A stretch of DNA of 64,000 bases from Gammaproteobacteria bacterium (lineage in GTDB: Bacteria > Pseudomonadota > Gammaproteobacteria > Pseudomonadales > Azotimanducaceae): NCBI GenBank assembly GCA_026706935.1, contig JAPOXV010000026.1:1083721-1147720 (forward strand), in the 5' to 3' direction. The position numbers and the translations under genes were made by a program. Positions 47,137-56,405 of this stretch are shown piece by piece. Positions within the stretch are counted from its first letter, which is position 1; every line of letters starts with the position of its first letter. Below the pieces are notes generated by a model. The model had not been told where the DNA came from. It worked only from the letters and a program-made list of their open reading frames with translations, and did not search any database.

Positions 47137-47427
47137 CTAGCGTTCGGTTGCAAACCTTTCAACTCTGATCTCTGCTTTGTGATCGCGCGCTTGCCAGAGG
47201 TCATACGCAGTCTGCATACCTAACCAGGTTTCAGGCGTTGAGCCGAACGCTTTTGAAAGGCGGATCGCCATGTCAATCGAAATCCCTGTACGTTCGTTGA
47301 GCAGTTCCGAAAGCGTCTGTCGAGTCACCCCGAGTCCTTTTGCCGCACGAGTAACTGTCAGTCCTAACGGATCTAGACACTGCCGTTTTACGATACCGCC
47401 TGGGTGTGGTGGGTTATTCATACTCAT
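47137..47427 (-). CDS. higA: HigA-type antitoxin, XRE helix-turn-helix
   Basis: A 96-residue HigA/VapI-family antitoxin. It opens with the usual NNPPHPGGIVKRQCLDPLGL, followed by the helix-turn-helix TVTRAAKGLGVTRQTLSELL and the dimer segment GISIDMAIRLSKAFGSTPET with WLGMQTAYDLW. It neutralises HigB by binding it and represses the operon. It is 11 bases downstream of the toxin gene; toxin-first order is the normal arrangement for higBA. Length and motifs are complete. Confidence 0.92.
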   Translation of the reverse strand: MSMNNPPHPGGIVKRQCLDPLGLTVTRAAKGLGVTRQTLSELLNERTGISIDMAIRLSKAFGSTPETWLGMQTAYDLWQARDHKAEIRVERFATER

Positions 47428-47438
47428 ACGCGAGCTCC

Positions 47439-47717
47439 TCAGTGATAGTCCAGATAGTCAACGTCTACAGCCATCCCATTTTCGAATCTGAATGTCACTC
47501 GCCAATTGCCGGACACTGCTACTGCGTAATGTCCTTTCAAGTTGCCAGTCAAAGGATGTAATCGAAATCCGGGTAAATTCATGCCCTCTGGACCTGCGCT
47601 TCGATCGAGTGCGGCAAGAATGTCTCGAAGTTTGTCAACATGTTCCGGCGCTACTCTACCAGTTGTCGTTCCTTCATAGAGAGCTTTTAAAGCTCGACTC
47701 CGAAACGATGAAATCAT
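47439..47717 (-). CDS. higB: HigB toxin, RelE/ParE superfamily
   Basis: A 92-residue toxin beginning MISSFRSRALKALYEGTTTG. The family core is VDKLRDILAALDRSAGPEGM, then LPGFRLHPLTGNLKGHYAVA and the C-terminal strands VSGNWRVTFRFENGMAVDVD ending in YLDYH. These features (Trp-Arg-Val and a C-terminal Tyr-His) are those of HigB mRNA interferases, which cut mRNA on translating ribosomes. The toxin comes first in the operon and the antitoxin second. An operator-like palindrome lies 16 bases upstream of its ATG. The gene looks intact. Confidence 0.92.
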   Translation of the reverse strand: MISSFRSRALKALYEGTTTGRVAPEHVDKLRDILAALDRSAGPEGMNLPGFRLHPLTGNLKGHYAVAVSGNWRVTFRFENGMAVDVDYLDYH

Positions 47718-47732
47718 AGCCTAATTGTAAGG

Positions 47733-47751
47733 TGTCAACTGACAATTGACA
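47733..47751 (-). promoter_or_regulatory. Candidate higBA operator
   Basis: TGTCAA, seven bases, TTGACA: a perfect 6-7-6 inverted repeat just upstream of higB. On the minus strand the half nearer higB reads TTGACA, a perfect -35 box, so a dimeric HigA bound here would block the promoter. The matching -10 box is not clear. Confidence 0.5.
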
Positions 47752-48042
47752 GCGATTTACGTGATTAGCTAACCCAGTAAGGAAAGACCGAGGAACGATT
47801 GTCACTCTCGTAGAGTTGGCTGACGGTGCCTTGGGATTCGCAGCCGACCTATCCCGACCGACGATTCTTAGGTGCTTGCACCGATCGTTCAGTAGAGCGC
47901 AGGATTCGACTGCCAAAATGAAAGACGTATCCACTCTCTGTCAAAAAGACTCATTCGAATTCACATCGCATTGATCTCCGCTTCCTCGTTAAAAACCAGC
48001 CATGAGAGTTGGATACATAATCTGAAATTAGATTTGAACTTA
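47752..48042. other. Divergent gap between higBA and the HAD gene
   Basis: Together with the operator this gap is about 325 bases. Short open frames here are not protein-like. The reading frame of the HAD gene is open back to 47971, but no ribosome site supports a start there. Right border of the defence island. Confidence 0.4.
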
Positions 48043-48750
48043 ATGCGTGATATGACCGGTGAGATTAAGGTACTGACGTTCGACGTAGGTGGGAGCGTAT
48101 TTGATTGGCAGTCGTCTACACAAGCGGCTGTCAAAGAGCTCGCTGACGAGCGGCGCGTCGAGTTGGATGTTCCTGCGTTTTGTTTTCAATGGCGTCGCAG
48201 AATGTTCGAGACACTCGCCGAAGTACGGAAGGGCGATCTTTCGTGGCGCAACGCGGATCAAATCCATCTTGAGGTGTTGGACGAACTAGGTGAACAACAC
48301 GACGAACTAGAACTAACTTCCGATGACAAACAACGATTGAATTCCGCGTGGCATCGTATGGACGTATGGGAGGATGTCCCGGCAGCACTGATACGTCTAA
48401 GGGAGCGCTACGTCGTCTCTATCCTAACTGTACTCTCGTTGTCGATCGTTGTAGACTCCTCGAAGCACGCAGGTATCGACTGGGATGCGTACTTGTCATG
48501 TGAATTCCTTGGCGTCTACAAACCCGAAGCCGAGGCATACCGGAAGGCGGCGCGACTCTTCGGCGTTAAACCGTCCCAAACGATGATGGTCGCGTGTCAT
48601 CCGCCTGATTTAGCTGCAGCACAACGCGCGGGTCTAAAAGCCGCGCACGTCAAGCCGAAGGTTTGGGAGATGGGATCAGAAGGCGATTCGTCAGCTTTCG
48701 AAATTCAAGCCGAAAGTTACACGGATTTAGCTGATCAGCTCTGCGGATGA
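48043..48750 (+). CDS. HAD-family hydrolase, haloacid dehalogenase type II-like
   Basis: A 235-residue HAD hydrolase if it starts at ATG 48043 (48052 is also possible; neither has a strong ribosome site). Motif I is VLTFDVGGSVFDW with the nucleophile Asp, instead of the more common DVYGTLFD. Motif II is the SILTVLSL strand end, motif III Lys is in GVYKPEAEAY, and motif IV is MVACHPPDLAAAQRAGLKAA, which is typical of L-2-haloacid dehalogenases and related phosphatases. The stop overlaps the start of a PhyH-HEAT gene (ATGATG), so the two are translationally coupled. This linkage suggests a shared pathway. Dehalogenase versus phosphatase activity cannot be decided. Confidence 0.82.
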   Translation: MRDMTGEIKVLTFDVGGSVFDWQSSTQAAVKELADERRVELDVPAFCFQWRRRMFETLAEVRKGDLSWRNADQIHLEVLDELGEQHDELELTSDDKQRLNSAWHRMDVWEDVPAALIRLRERYVVSILTVLSLSIVVDSSKHAGIDWDAYLSCEFLGVYKPEAEAYRKAARLFGVKPSQTMMVACHPPDLAAAQRAGLKAAHVKPKVWEMGSEGDSSAFEIQAESYTDLADQLCG

Positions 48751-50321
48751 TGGATCCTATTCGTCTAAATAATCAACAGCTCGTTCAGTATCTGGAGGAC
48801 GGCTATGTAGTACTCAATCCATCTGAGCTAGATCAAGAGTTTCATCATCGAATGTTCGAAGCGGCGTGCTTGACTTACGGTATGGCACAAGGCGCAGCGA
48901 GTCAGGGTGCTGCGCCGCACATCAAGGTCATCGCAGACAACTTGCGTCAGCGCATTCCTGATGCCGAGTTGCTGCTGCGTAGTCCGACGATAGATGGTGC
49001 GATCACAAGCATCCTAGGAGAGGACTGGCAGCTATATCCGCACGACTTTATCCATGAGTCCTCGGCGAATGACCAGTTCTTCCACCAAGATGGTAATCTA
49101 CCTTGGAATGACCGAGGTCACTATCGATCCCATCGCCCAGACTGGGCCATGCTCTTCTACTATCCTCAGCCGACGGATCGGACGACCGGACCTACCGAGA
49201 TACTACCCGGAACACAGTACTGGACGAACGACTACGAGCTTCCCGACGGTACCTGGCACCGTGGCGACCCACTAGGACGAAGATTGAAGCGATTCGATCC
49301 TGCGACCGCGTCCCTTCAAGAACGGGATAACTACATCCAAGAAGTTGCAGACACATGGGGTGTTCCTAATTTGGAGCGCAGGAAACTCGAGGTACCTTGC
49401 GGTGGCGCAATTCTTGCGTCGTACGATCTTTCTCATCGCGGTACGCGTCAGGAACCTGACTTTGACGGTCGACGCTTCATGTACAAGTTCTACTTGTACC
49501 GAGCAACATCACCCTCAACGCCGACGAGGCGTAGCGAGTCTGTCCCAGTACCTCAGATCGACAATCCGAAGGTCGCACGGATCGTTGAGAGAAATTGGTA
49601 CTGGTTGAACGGCGAGACGCCTAATTGGGACCCTTCTCGTAATGACATTACGACTGACATGCTTGTTGATGCGGGCACGGATGCGGAACGTATACGAATC
49701 GCGTATGAGTTAGGTTTGTCGGCGAACGCTGACGATGGCATCCGTCGCACGTTGATTTCGTTCATCGCGCACAATCAGGAAGCTGTGAGACGCGCTGCTG
49801 GGTACGCGTTAGGTCTTGTAAATTCGATCGACAGTCGCGAATTTGAACGAATGATGTCGGACGATCGTGCGCCGATTAGACGAGCAACGGTCTTAGCGCT
49901 TCGTGAAGCCATGTGCTGCGATCAAATAGCAGTCGATTGGCTGATCGACCGACTAGAGAACGATCCTGATGACTTGGTCAGGTCAAATGCTGCGTACGCC
50001 TTAGGCATTCTGCTGCGCAGAAACGCGCTTGATATTAACGAACGCTTGATCGCACGACTAGATCATGATGTAGAACCAGACAATACGAACAATGGTGGAA
50101 TGTCACGTTCAACGGTGCGGGAGAACGTTGCGCTAGCACTAACGATGACTCAATTGACGTCGTCAGAAATCGAAAAAACGCTTCACTATGCGATCGCAGA
50201 ACATGATCGATACGCGAAGAGTCTTCTGTTCATGGCGATTCGACGTTCGGTACGAAACCTTAGCGAACCGTGGTTAGCCGATCTTATCGAGTATCTTGCA
50301 GATCGACGATACGTCGTGTGA
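48747..50321 (+). CDS. Phytanoyl-CoA dioxygenase fused to HEAT-like repeats (PhyH no. 3)
   Basis: A 524-residue fusion. Residues 1-270 are a PhyH dioxygenase: [13 protein letters not shown] near residue 110 gives His-x-Asp, [13 protein letters not shown] is the family strand, and [14 protein letters not shown] near 226-239 gives the distal His, with [11 protein letters not shown] following. Residues 320-520 are HEAT/PBS-type helical repeats: [38 protein letters not shown] and [20 protein letters not shown] repeats bind partners, so the oxygenase may act on a protein or in a complex. Its start overlaps the HAD hydrolase. It ends two bases before the CCA end of tRNA-Arg on the opposite strand. 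Confidence 0.85.
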   Translation: MMDPIRLNNQQLVQYLEDGYVVLNPSELDQEFHHRMFEAACLTYGMAQGAASQGAAPHIKVIADNLRQRIPDAELLLRSPTIDGAITSILGEDWQLYPHDFIHESSANDQFFHQDGNLPWNDRGHYRSHRPDWAMLFYYPQPTDRTTGPTEILPGTQYWTNDYELPDGTWHRGDPLGRRLKRFDPATASLQERDNYIQEVADTWGVPNLERRKLEVPCGGAILASYDLSHRGTRQEPDFDGRRFMYKFYLYRATSPSTPTRRSESVPVPQIDNPKVARIVERNWYWLNGETPNWDPSRNDITTDMLVDAGTDAERIRIAYELGLSANADDGIRRTLISFIAHNQEAVRRAAGYALGLVNSIDSREFERMMSDDRAPIRRATVLALREAMCCDQIAVDWLIDRLENDPDDLVRSNAAYALGILLRRNALDINERLIARLDHDVEPDNTNNGGMSRSTVRENVALALTMTQLTSSEIEKTLHYAIAEHDRYAKSLLFMAIRRSVRNLSEPWLADLIEYLADRRYVV

Positions 50322-50323
50322 AT

Positions 50324-50400
50324 TGGCGCACCCGACAGGATTCGAACCTGTGGCCTTTTGCTCCGGAGGCAAACGCTCTATCCAACTGAGCTACGGGTGC
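50324..50400 (-). tRNA. tRNA-Arg (anticodon CCG)
   Basis: A complete 77-base cloverleaf on the minus strand. The acceptor GCACCCG pairs with CGGGTGC, followed by discriminator G and an encoded CCA. The D-arm is GCTCAGTTGGATAGAGC, the anticodon arm TTTGC-CTCCGGA-GGCAA carries CCG, and the T-arm ACAGGTTCGAATCCTGT is standard. It reads CGG codons and closely resembles enterobacterial tRNA-Arg(CCG). Its 5' part overlaps the 3' end of ctaA by 23 bases. The 3' end lies against a foreign-looking region, and tRNA 3' ends are frequent integration sites, but no repeat of this end was seen in the window. Confidence 0.96.
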
Positions 50401-51361
50401 GCGTGAAGTAAAGGATATAGACGATTACGAGCAGATAGACAAGGGCTCCAAAATTATGAAGTGTTGCGACCGCTAAGGGAAGATCGAACCACACATTCGA
50501 TACACCGAGTGCGAATTGCGTTGCTAAGACGACACCTAGTAACCAGCGGACGTTTCCTTGCAATCGAGTGATCAACCAGATCGTAATAGCGGTAAGTACG
50601 AGCGCCACCAGTCGATGGCTGAATTGAATCGCAATTCGAGCGTCGTTAGATAACTCCCCGCCTAGGTAGTTTGGACCGATGTCTTGAAAGATGTTGAATC
50701 CCCGGAACCACGCCATATCCGGAATCACCTGACCGTGGCAGAGCGGAAAATCCGGACAAGCCAATGCGGCGTAGTTTGACGAAGTCCAACCTCCTAACGC
50801 GATCTGTATTACCAAGACACAGAACACGATCAATGCGACGCGATAAGCGGAGTTTGGCAGGTCAATCGGCAGCACAACCTTTTGTTTGATCAGGTAGAAC
50901 CCGAGCAAAGCGACCGTAGCAAATCCACCCAATAGATGTGCCGTTACCACTTGCGGCCATAGTTTCAGCGTAACAGTCCATGCGCCAAAAATCCCTTGTG
51001 CGATGACGAGAACAGTTAAAAGAATCGGGTAGGCGAGCGGCGACTTTTTGACGATTGCCGTAAAAAGTATTGCCAGAATCACAATGCCTAGTAACGTTGC
51101 AGCGTAACGATGCACCATTTCTGGCCACGCTTTGTCTGCTTCGAGAGGCATCTCTGGGAATCGCTCATTCGCCATTGCGATATCCACTTCGGATTGTGGT
51201 ACCGTCAGAAAGCCATAGCAGCCCGGCCAGTCCGGGCAACCAAGACCCGCGTCGACAAGCCGTGTGTATGCGCCAAGTACGACGACGAGCAGTCCTAATA
51301 GAAAGGCGGCGATCGTCAGATAGGGAATTACTCGGGTCGACGGGTCACTCGATCCAGTCAA
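50378..51361 (-). CDS. ctaA: Heme A synthase (COX15/CtaA)
   Basis: A 327-residue inner-membrane protein with eight hydrophobic helices in two homologous halves. The four conserved His are in [35 protein letters not shown] and [12 protein letters not shown], and each half has a Cys pair loop ([12 protein letters not shown] and [12 protein letters not shown]). It oxidises heme O to heme A for aa3-type cytochrome oxidase, so the organism respires oxygen. The stop codon TAG lies inside the D-loop of the adjacent tRNA-Arg, so the last seven or so codons are tRNA sequence. No other cytochrome oxidase assembly genes are nearby in the window. Confidence 0.93.
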   Translation of the reverse strand: MTGSSDPSTRVIPYLTIAAFLLGLLVVVLGAYTRLVDAGLGCPDWPGCYGFLTVPQSEVDIAMANERFPEMPLEADKAWPEMVHRYAATLLGIVILAILFTAIVKKSPLAYPILLTVLVIAQGIFGAWTVTLKLWPQVVTAHLLGGFATVALLGFYLIKQKVVLPIDLPNSAYRVALIVFCVLVIQIALGGWTSSNYAALACPDFPLCHGQVIPDMAWFRGFNIFQDIGPNYLGGELSNDARIAIQFSHRLVALVLTAITIWLITRLQGNVRWLLGVVLATQFALGVSNVWFDLPLAVATLHNFGALVYLLVIVYILYFTRTRSSVG

Positions 51362-51436
51362 TTTATTTAACGAGATGAATACAGCTGATTTATAGAATGA
51401 CAGTCACAGTCATTCATCAAATTCTAGGAGCGGGAT

Positions 51437-52912
51437 ATGGTCAGTCGCCGAGAATTACTTGGTAAGACTCTTCTAGGCGCAGGGGCTGCGCCACTAGTGT
51501 TTGCCTCACCGGTTGTACGTGGCGCGTCGCAGCTACGACCGACAGTTGATGCAGAAACAGGTCTTGAGCTAATTCAGTTACCGGAGGGATTCACGTACCG
51601 AAGTATGAGCTGGACCGGCGATTCTATGACTACCGGTGGTCTAGTACCCGATCGCCATGACGGAATGGCGGTTGTTGAAGGCGCGGACGAATCCGAAATT
51701 GTCCTTCTAAGAAATCACGAAAGGTACTACGCCGATACGATTGAAGGGGAAGGTGTACCCGTTTACGATGACTTTCAGTTGCCAGCGCAGGTTCTTCAGC
51801 GGGTGGGATCACCACTCGGAATCGGAGGTGGTGTGACGGGCGTTGTACTTCGAGAAGGTCGATTTAAGGAAACCGTCCCGTTGATCGGCGGTACGATGAT
51901 CAACTGTGCAGGTGGACCAACGCCATGGGGCACGTGGTTGACGTGTGAAGAAACTTCATTTCGAGGTAGCAACATTAGACTGCCGGATGGGTCAAGCGCA
52001 AAAGACCACGGTTATGTTTTTGAGGTGCCACCCCCTCACTTAGGAAAGGCTTCTGGCGTGCCGATTAAGGACATGGGGTTCTTTCGACACGAAGCAGTCG
52101 CGATTGATACAAAGACTGGTTATGCCTACTTGACGGAGGATAACGGTCCGAATTCTGGCTTTTATCGATTCATACCGAACAATCTAGAGAGGAAAGTCGG
52201 CGCACTTGATGAAGGTGGAAAGCTGTCGATGCTAAGAGTTAAAGGAAAAGCGAACGTAAATCTGACTGCATCGCCAGAAGGTGCCGCATTCGATGTCGAA
52301 TGGGCACCTATCGATGATCCCGATGCCGACCCTGAAATATTGAATAGTTACGGCAACGGTTTCGAAAACTTGATGGGTCAAGGCAAATCAGGTCCGTTCT
52401 TACAGGGTGAAGCAGACGGTGGCGCTTACTTTAGCCGCGGCGAAGGTATATGGGAGTATGAAGGACGGCTCTATTGGATTGATACGGCAGGTGGACCGGC
52501 TGGGACCGGTAGTGTCTGGCTGTATGACGCAAGTATCGAGCGACTCGTATGTATCTATGCGTCTGGTTCTGAAGACGAAGCAGATGCGATCGACAATATT
52601 GCTGTTAATCCTGTGAATGGCATGATCGTCCTTTGTGAGGACGGCGGCGGAGTAAGTCACCCAGACAATACGTTGAAGTATGGCTGTCGCCTGTTAATTG
52701 CGAAGCAACCTGGACACGAGGTCATAACGTTTGCGGAAAACAACGCTGATCTTACGAGCGGCGTACCGGGACGGCCGGGAATAGAAGCTCAAGATTACCG
52801 CCGTTCCGAGTGGGCTGGTGCGACGTTCTCGGCAGATGGTCAAACGTTATATGCGAATCTTCAATCGCCCGGTGTAACGTTTGCAATTGAGGGGCCGTGG
52901 TCGACCCTCTAA
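51437..52912 (+). CDS. PhoX-like protein (DUF839), Tat-exported
   Basis: A 491-residue protein of the PhoX/DUF839 family of Ca2+/Fe-dependent phosphatases. The N-terminus MVSRRELLGKTLLGAGAA is a twin-arginine signal (Arg4-Arg5) followed by a cleavage region near VVRGA, so it is folded before export. Family segments are VVEGADESEIVLLRNHERY, CAGGPTPWGTWLTCEETSF, KDHGYVFEVPP, FFRHEAVAID, GYAYLTEDNGPNSGFYRFIP and the late GRLYWIDTAGG. These supply metal-binding acids. It may release phosphate from organic esters outside the cell. The ribosome site AGGAGC is well placed. A hairpin follows the gene. Confidence 0.86.
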   Translation: MVSRRELLGKTLLGAGAAPLVFASPVVRGASQLRPTVDAETGLELIQLPEGFTYRSMSWTGDSMTTGGLVPDRHDGMAVVEGADESEIVLLRNHERYYADTIEGEGVPVYDDFQLPAQVLQRVGSPLGIGGGVTGVVLREGRFKETVPLIGGTMINCAGGPTPWGTWLTCEETSFRGSNIRLPDGSSAKDHGYVFEVPPPHLGKASGVPIKDMGFFRHEAVAIDTKTGYAYLTEDNGPNSGFYRFIPNNLERKVGALDEGGKLSMLRVKGKANVNLTASPEGAAFDVEWAPIDDPDADPEILNSYGNGFENLMGQGKSGPFLQGEADGGAYFSRGEGIWEYEGRLYWIDTAGGPAGTGSVWLYDASIERLVCIYASGSEDEADAIDNIAVNPVNGMIVLCEDGGGVSHPDNTLKYGCRLLIAKQPGHEVITFAENNADLTSGVPGRPGIEAQDYRRSEWAGATFSADGQTLYANLQSPGVTFAIEGPWSTL

Positions 52913-52923
52913 AACGAACCGAT

Positions 52924-52957
52924 GCGTGAACGCGCACGTTAGGTGCAGCGTTCACGC
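52924..52957. terminator. Hairpin between convergent genes, probable bidirectional terminator
   Basis: The stem GCGTGAACGC (52924-52933) pairs perfectly with GCGTTCACGC (52948-52957) around a 14-base loop. It sits 12 bases after the PhoX stop and before the end of the O-methyltransferase gene. No T-run. Confidence 0.6.
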
Positions 52958-52988
52958 GCCCAGCGAAGGTAGATTGGAGTCGGTGCGA

Positions 52989-53651
52989 TTAAAGCCTGGT
53001 TGCCAGCGTTAGACCGTCACCGATCGGCAACATAACGTTATTCACGCGATCGTCGTTCTGGATTTTCTTGTTAAGCGCACGTATTGCGAGGGTTGATTCA
53101 TCGTTGAATCGTTCGTCCGCGACTCGTCCGGTCCAAAGCACGTTATCGACCGCTACGACGCCGCCGACGCGTAACAGTTGCAAGCAACGCTCGTAATAGA
53201 CGTCGTAATTAGGTTTGTCCGCATCGATAAACGCGAAGTCGAATGAGCCCTCTCGTTCTTCAGAGATGAGCGAGTCGAGCGTCTCAGCCGCTGGTCTGAG
53301 CTGTAGATCGATTTTGTGAGCCACACCGCCGCGTTCCCAGTACTCTCTCGCCATGCTCGTCCACTCTTCACTCACGTCGCACGCAATCAGTTTTCCGTGA
53401 TCCGGCAATGCTTCGGCGACACACAAAGCGCTGTATCCGGTAAATGTGCCGACTTCTAGGGCGTTCTCTACATTCATAAAACCTACAAGCCAGGACATGA
53501 ATGCACCTTGCAGTGGCGATACTTGCATCACCGCTGCTGGCATAGGCGCAGTTGCCTCGCGAAGGGCGGCCGCAGTTTCCGATTCGGGTCTTCCTTGTTT
53601 TAGAAGATAAGCGTCAATGCGGTCATCGACGACGATGGTAGAAGAAGACAT
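52989..53651 (-). CDS. O-methyltransferase, CCoAOMT-like class I
   Basis: A 220-residue S-adenosylmethionine-dependent O-methyltransferase. The SAM-binding motif I is ALEVGTFTGYSALCVAEALP near residues 63-82. ACDVSEEW is the acidic loop at strand 2. FDFAFIDADKPNYDVYYE near 136-153 includes the metal-binding Asp and Asn region of catechol-type methyltransferases, with AVDNVLWTGRV after it. It methylates a hydroxyl, usually on a catechol, using Mg2+ or Ca2+. It is 30 bases downstream of a PhyH gene on the same strand, so hydroxylation and methylation of the same compound is possible. Length is normal. Confidence 0.9.
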   Translation of the reverse strand: MSSSTIVVDDRIDAYLLKQGRPESETAAALREATAPMPAAVMQVSPLQGAFMSWLVGFMNVENALEVGTFTGYSALCVAEALPDHGKLIACDVSEEWTSMAREYWERGGVAHKIDLQLRPAAETLDSLISEEREGSFDFAFIDADKPNYDVYYERCLQLLRVGGVVAVDNVLWTGRVADERFNDESTLAIRALNKKIQNDDRVNNVMLPIGDGLTLATRL

Positions 53652-53681
53652 GAAATCTCCGTACGTGAGTGAGTTAGTAAA

Positions 53682-54551
53682 TCAGGTTAATAAGCCGATG
53701 TTAGGTACGTCGTCGGCGTTCACATCGTATTGGTAACTGACTCGATCTCTCATGCGAAGTGGATCGCGAAGATCGACCATACCAGGACCAACGTGATTCA
53801 AGCCGAACTTATAGCCGATCAATCTTTGCAAACGTTCCGGCATTTTTTCTACTTCTGATCGAGGTACACCGACGTATTGGTTCTCTTGTTGAGCCAGATA
53901 GGACAGATTGAAATTTATGTCTATGGCGAGGCGACTCTCATTCGTATTGTTGGCGCCACCGCCATGCCAAAGCGCACCCGTCCAAATGAGCATCGTACCG
54001 GGTTTCATTTCAACCTGAATTGGCGTGACTTCAGGTGGTTGCTTGACGGTTTGGTCATGCCATAGATGAGATTTAGGGACAAGCTGCGTTGCACCGTTTT
54101 CTTTGGTGAACTCGTCGACTGCTATGACCGCATTGACCACAAACGGTGGGTGAGGGCGCGGAATCGGCCATAGTCCGTCATCCTGATGTAACCCTTGTGC
54201 TTTAGCCCCTGGTAATAGATCAAACATCGCCACTACAGATATCTGAATGTACGGTCCTAACACGCCGTGAACAAGCGCTACTAGTCGAGGATCGCAGACC
54301 AAGTCATCGACGCATCGAGTCTTCGCAAGTAAGTTGTGAGCACGAACAGTGGTGAAATCAGGAGGCATAAGTTCACGAATTGGATTGACCTCTCGACGCA
54401 AATCCACACCTAGCTTTTTGACGCGTTCTTCGGTAAGCCAATTGGGAATTAGGGCATACCCGTTCTTTTCAATACTGGCAACCCATCCATCCAATCCAGG
54501 TACACGAATCTCCTCACCAAACACGTTGGCTAGATCAGGATTTGAGCTCAT
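53682..54551 (-). CDS. Phytanoyl-CoA dioxygenase family protein (PhyH no. 4)
   Basis: A 289-residue Fe(II)/2-oxoglutarate dioxygenase. KAQGLHQDDGLWPIPRPHPP gives the His-x-Asp pair, NGATQLVPKSHLWHD is the family strand, and LIWTGALWHGGGANNTNESR gives the distal His and Arg region. It is 30 bases upstream of the O-methyltransferase on the same strand and is divergent from the canonical sulfatase. The substrate is unknown. A small natural-product or lipid substrate that is then methylated is possible. Motifs look complete, so it should be active. Confidence 0.87.
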   Translation of the reverse strand: MSSNPDLANVFGEEIRVPGLDGWVASIEKNGYALIPNWLTEERVKKLGVDLRREVNPIRELMPPDFTTVRAHNLLAKTRCVDDLVCDPRLVALVHGVLGPYIQISVVAMFDLLPGAKAQGLHQDDGLWPIPRPHPPFVVNAVIAVDEFTKENGATQLVPKSHLWHDQTVKQPPEVTPIQVEMKPGTMLIWTGALWHGGGANNTNESRLAIDINFNLSYLAQQENQYVGVPRSEVEKMPERLQRLIGYKFGLNHVGPGMVDLRDPLRMRDRVSYQYDVNADDVPNIGLLT

Positions 54552-54651
54552 TGAGGTCCTCGTTTCCCGTTAAAACGCCAACGTATTATTCAAGAGTAGC
54601 CGTCGACTGAATGTCCGAGCACATTCGTATCCACACAACCCGAGGCGCGTG

Positions 54652-56169
54652 ATGTCATCTTTACCGAAGCCCAAAAACGCGATTGTGATCTTGCTTGATA
54701 GCTTGAACAGGCACATGATCGGTGACTACGGTGGAGAGGAGTTCGACACGCCAAACATAGATCGCTTCGCCCATCGCGCCGTTCGGTTCAATCGGCACTT
54801 CATAGGGTCGTTCCCGTGCATGCCAGCCAGACACGACTTACTTTGTGGCGCTTTGGATTTTCTTTGGAAACCGTGGGGCTCGATCGAACTGTGGGAACGC
54901 CCGATTACGGCCCATCTGCGGGAAACGGGCGTAAATACGATGCTCTTTACCGATCATCCACACTTATTTGAAACCGGTGGCGAAAACTACCACACAGACT
55001 TCTTCGCGTGGGAATACCTACGCGGACACGAGAACGATCCATGGAAATCGAGACCAGATCCGTCTTGGATTGGCGCACCCGCGTTACCTGCTGGGAGTCG
55101 CGAGTGGCACTACGATCGTTCCCGCACGTATTTTCGAGAGGAATTGGATTTCCCGGGACCGAAGACCATGCATGCAACGGCAAACTGGATTGATTCAAAC
55201 GCCGATTTTCACGATCGGTTTCTGCTGTATGTTGACGAGTTTGATCCGCACGAACCATTTGATTCACCTGTGCCATGGATGGATCGCTATGACCCGTCGT
55301 GGGACGGACCGCGCATCATTTGGCCGCCTTACGGCGTGCGAAATGTCGAACGCGGCGTTATGACGGAACGAGAAGGTCGTCACATACGCTGCAACTATGG
55401 TTCGAAGCTCTCCATGATCGACCACTGGTTTGGTAAGGTTTTGGATGCGATCGATAAGAGCGATCTTTGGAACGACACGATGGTAGTCCTTTGTACCGAC
55501 CATGGGCACTATCTTGGTGAAAAAGACATATGGGGAAAGCCCCAAGTACCGCAATATGAACCTCTCGGTCATACGCCGCTCTACATCGCGTATCCGGGCG
55601 TTGAGTCGAAACATATCGATACATTAACTACAAACGTTGACATTAATGCGACACTCTGTGACCTATTTGATATTGAACCGGAACATCGCACGCATGGCGT
55701 TTCGCTTGTTCCACTCCTAACAGGTGAGTCGGAGCATGTTAGGGAATGGGCAATCGGCGGCGTTTTTGGCAATTGGGTAATGGTTTACGACGGACATCGA
55801 AAGTACGCACGAGCACCGGTCGACAACGGCTTTCCGTTATCCATGTGGTCCAATCGCTGGTCGACAATGTTGTACGCAGGAATCCATCGTCTGTGGCCGA
55901 AACCAGACAAGCGTGCGACGCTGGACTATATGCCTGGCTCGGATGTACCTGTTATTCGGCAACCGTTTCAGGAAGGTGATCTGTTGCCTTACTGGTGTGC
56001 TAGACCTCGTGTCAATGAACACCATTTGTACAACATTGATCTTGATCCTTCCGAGGACGAAAATCGCCTAGGCGCTGGCGATGAAAAGGACATGATTGAA
56101 TTGCTCCGTGAAGGATTGAACGCCGTTGAAGCGCCAGACGAACAGTTCGATCGTCTCGGGATCGCGTAG
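54652..56169 (+). CDS. Sulfatase with canonical Cys formylglycine motif
   Basis: A 505-residue sulfatase (start taken at ATG 54652; a GTG lies one codon earlier). The nucleophile motif FPCMPARHDLLCG places Cys56 in the C-x-P-A-R pattern that is oxidised to formylglycine by a maturase encoded elsewhere. Metal ligands are Asp16 in AIVILLDSLNRHMIGDYGG and the VVLCTDHGHYLGEKDIWGK block near residue 285. There is no signal peptide, so it probably acts in the cytoplasm on imported sulfate esters. It differs from the window's other sulfatase-fold enzyme, which has Thr at this position. It heads a run of plus-strand genes that includes a PhyH and an esterase. Confidence 0.9.
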   Translation: MSSLPKPKNAIVILLDSLNRHMIGDYGGEEFDTPNIDRFAHRAVRFNRHFIGSFPCMPARHDLLCGALDFLWKPWGSIELWERPITAHLRETGVNTMLFTDHPHLFETGGENYHTDFFAWEYLRGHENDPWKSRPDPSWIGAPALPAGSREWHYDRSRTYFREELDFPGPKTMHATANWIDSNADFHDRFLLYVDEFDPHEPFDSPVPWMDRYDPSWDGPRIIWPPYGVRNVERGVMTEREGRHIRCNYGSKLSMIDHWFGKVLDAIDKSDLWNDTMVVLCTDHGHYLGEKDIWGKPQVPQYEPLGHTPLYIAYPGVESKHIDTLTTNVDINATLCDLFDIEPEHRTHGVSLVPLLTGESEHVREWAIGGVFGNWVMVYDGHRKYARAPVDNGFPLSMWSNRWSTMLYAGIHRLWPKPDKRATLDYMPGSDVPVIRQPFQEGDLLPYWCARPRVNEHHLYNIDLDPSEDENRLGAGDEKDMIELLREGLNAVEAPDEQFDRLGIA

Positions 56170-56405
56170 AAGATGAACGAGGAAAGGGCAAGAGGGTTTA
56201 CTGACAGATTGTCTATTGAGTGACAAGACGGAATTTGATTTAGGCATGATGGATCGACAACACCACTTGCTTGTCCCTTGCTTCTCCGAAGGTGGTTTCG
56301 GCTACGTGTCTCGGGCGCAAAAGTCGAATGTTGAGGATCCATCGGCATGGCGAAATCTGTGACGATAAACCCGATTATTACGATTGGGTATCATCGATAA
56401 CGACG

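Noticed and set aside
50324-50400. tRNA as attachment site of an integrated element
   Set aside because: No integrase and no second copy of the tRNA 3' end were seen in the window, so integration at this tRNA is not supported.
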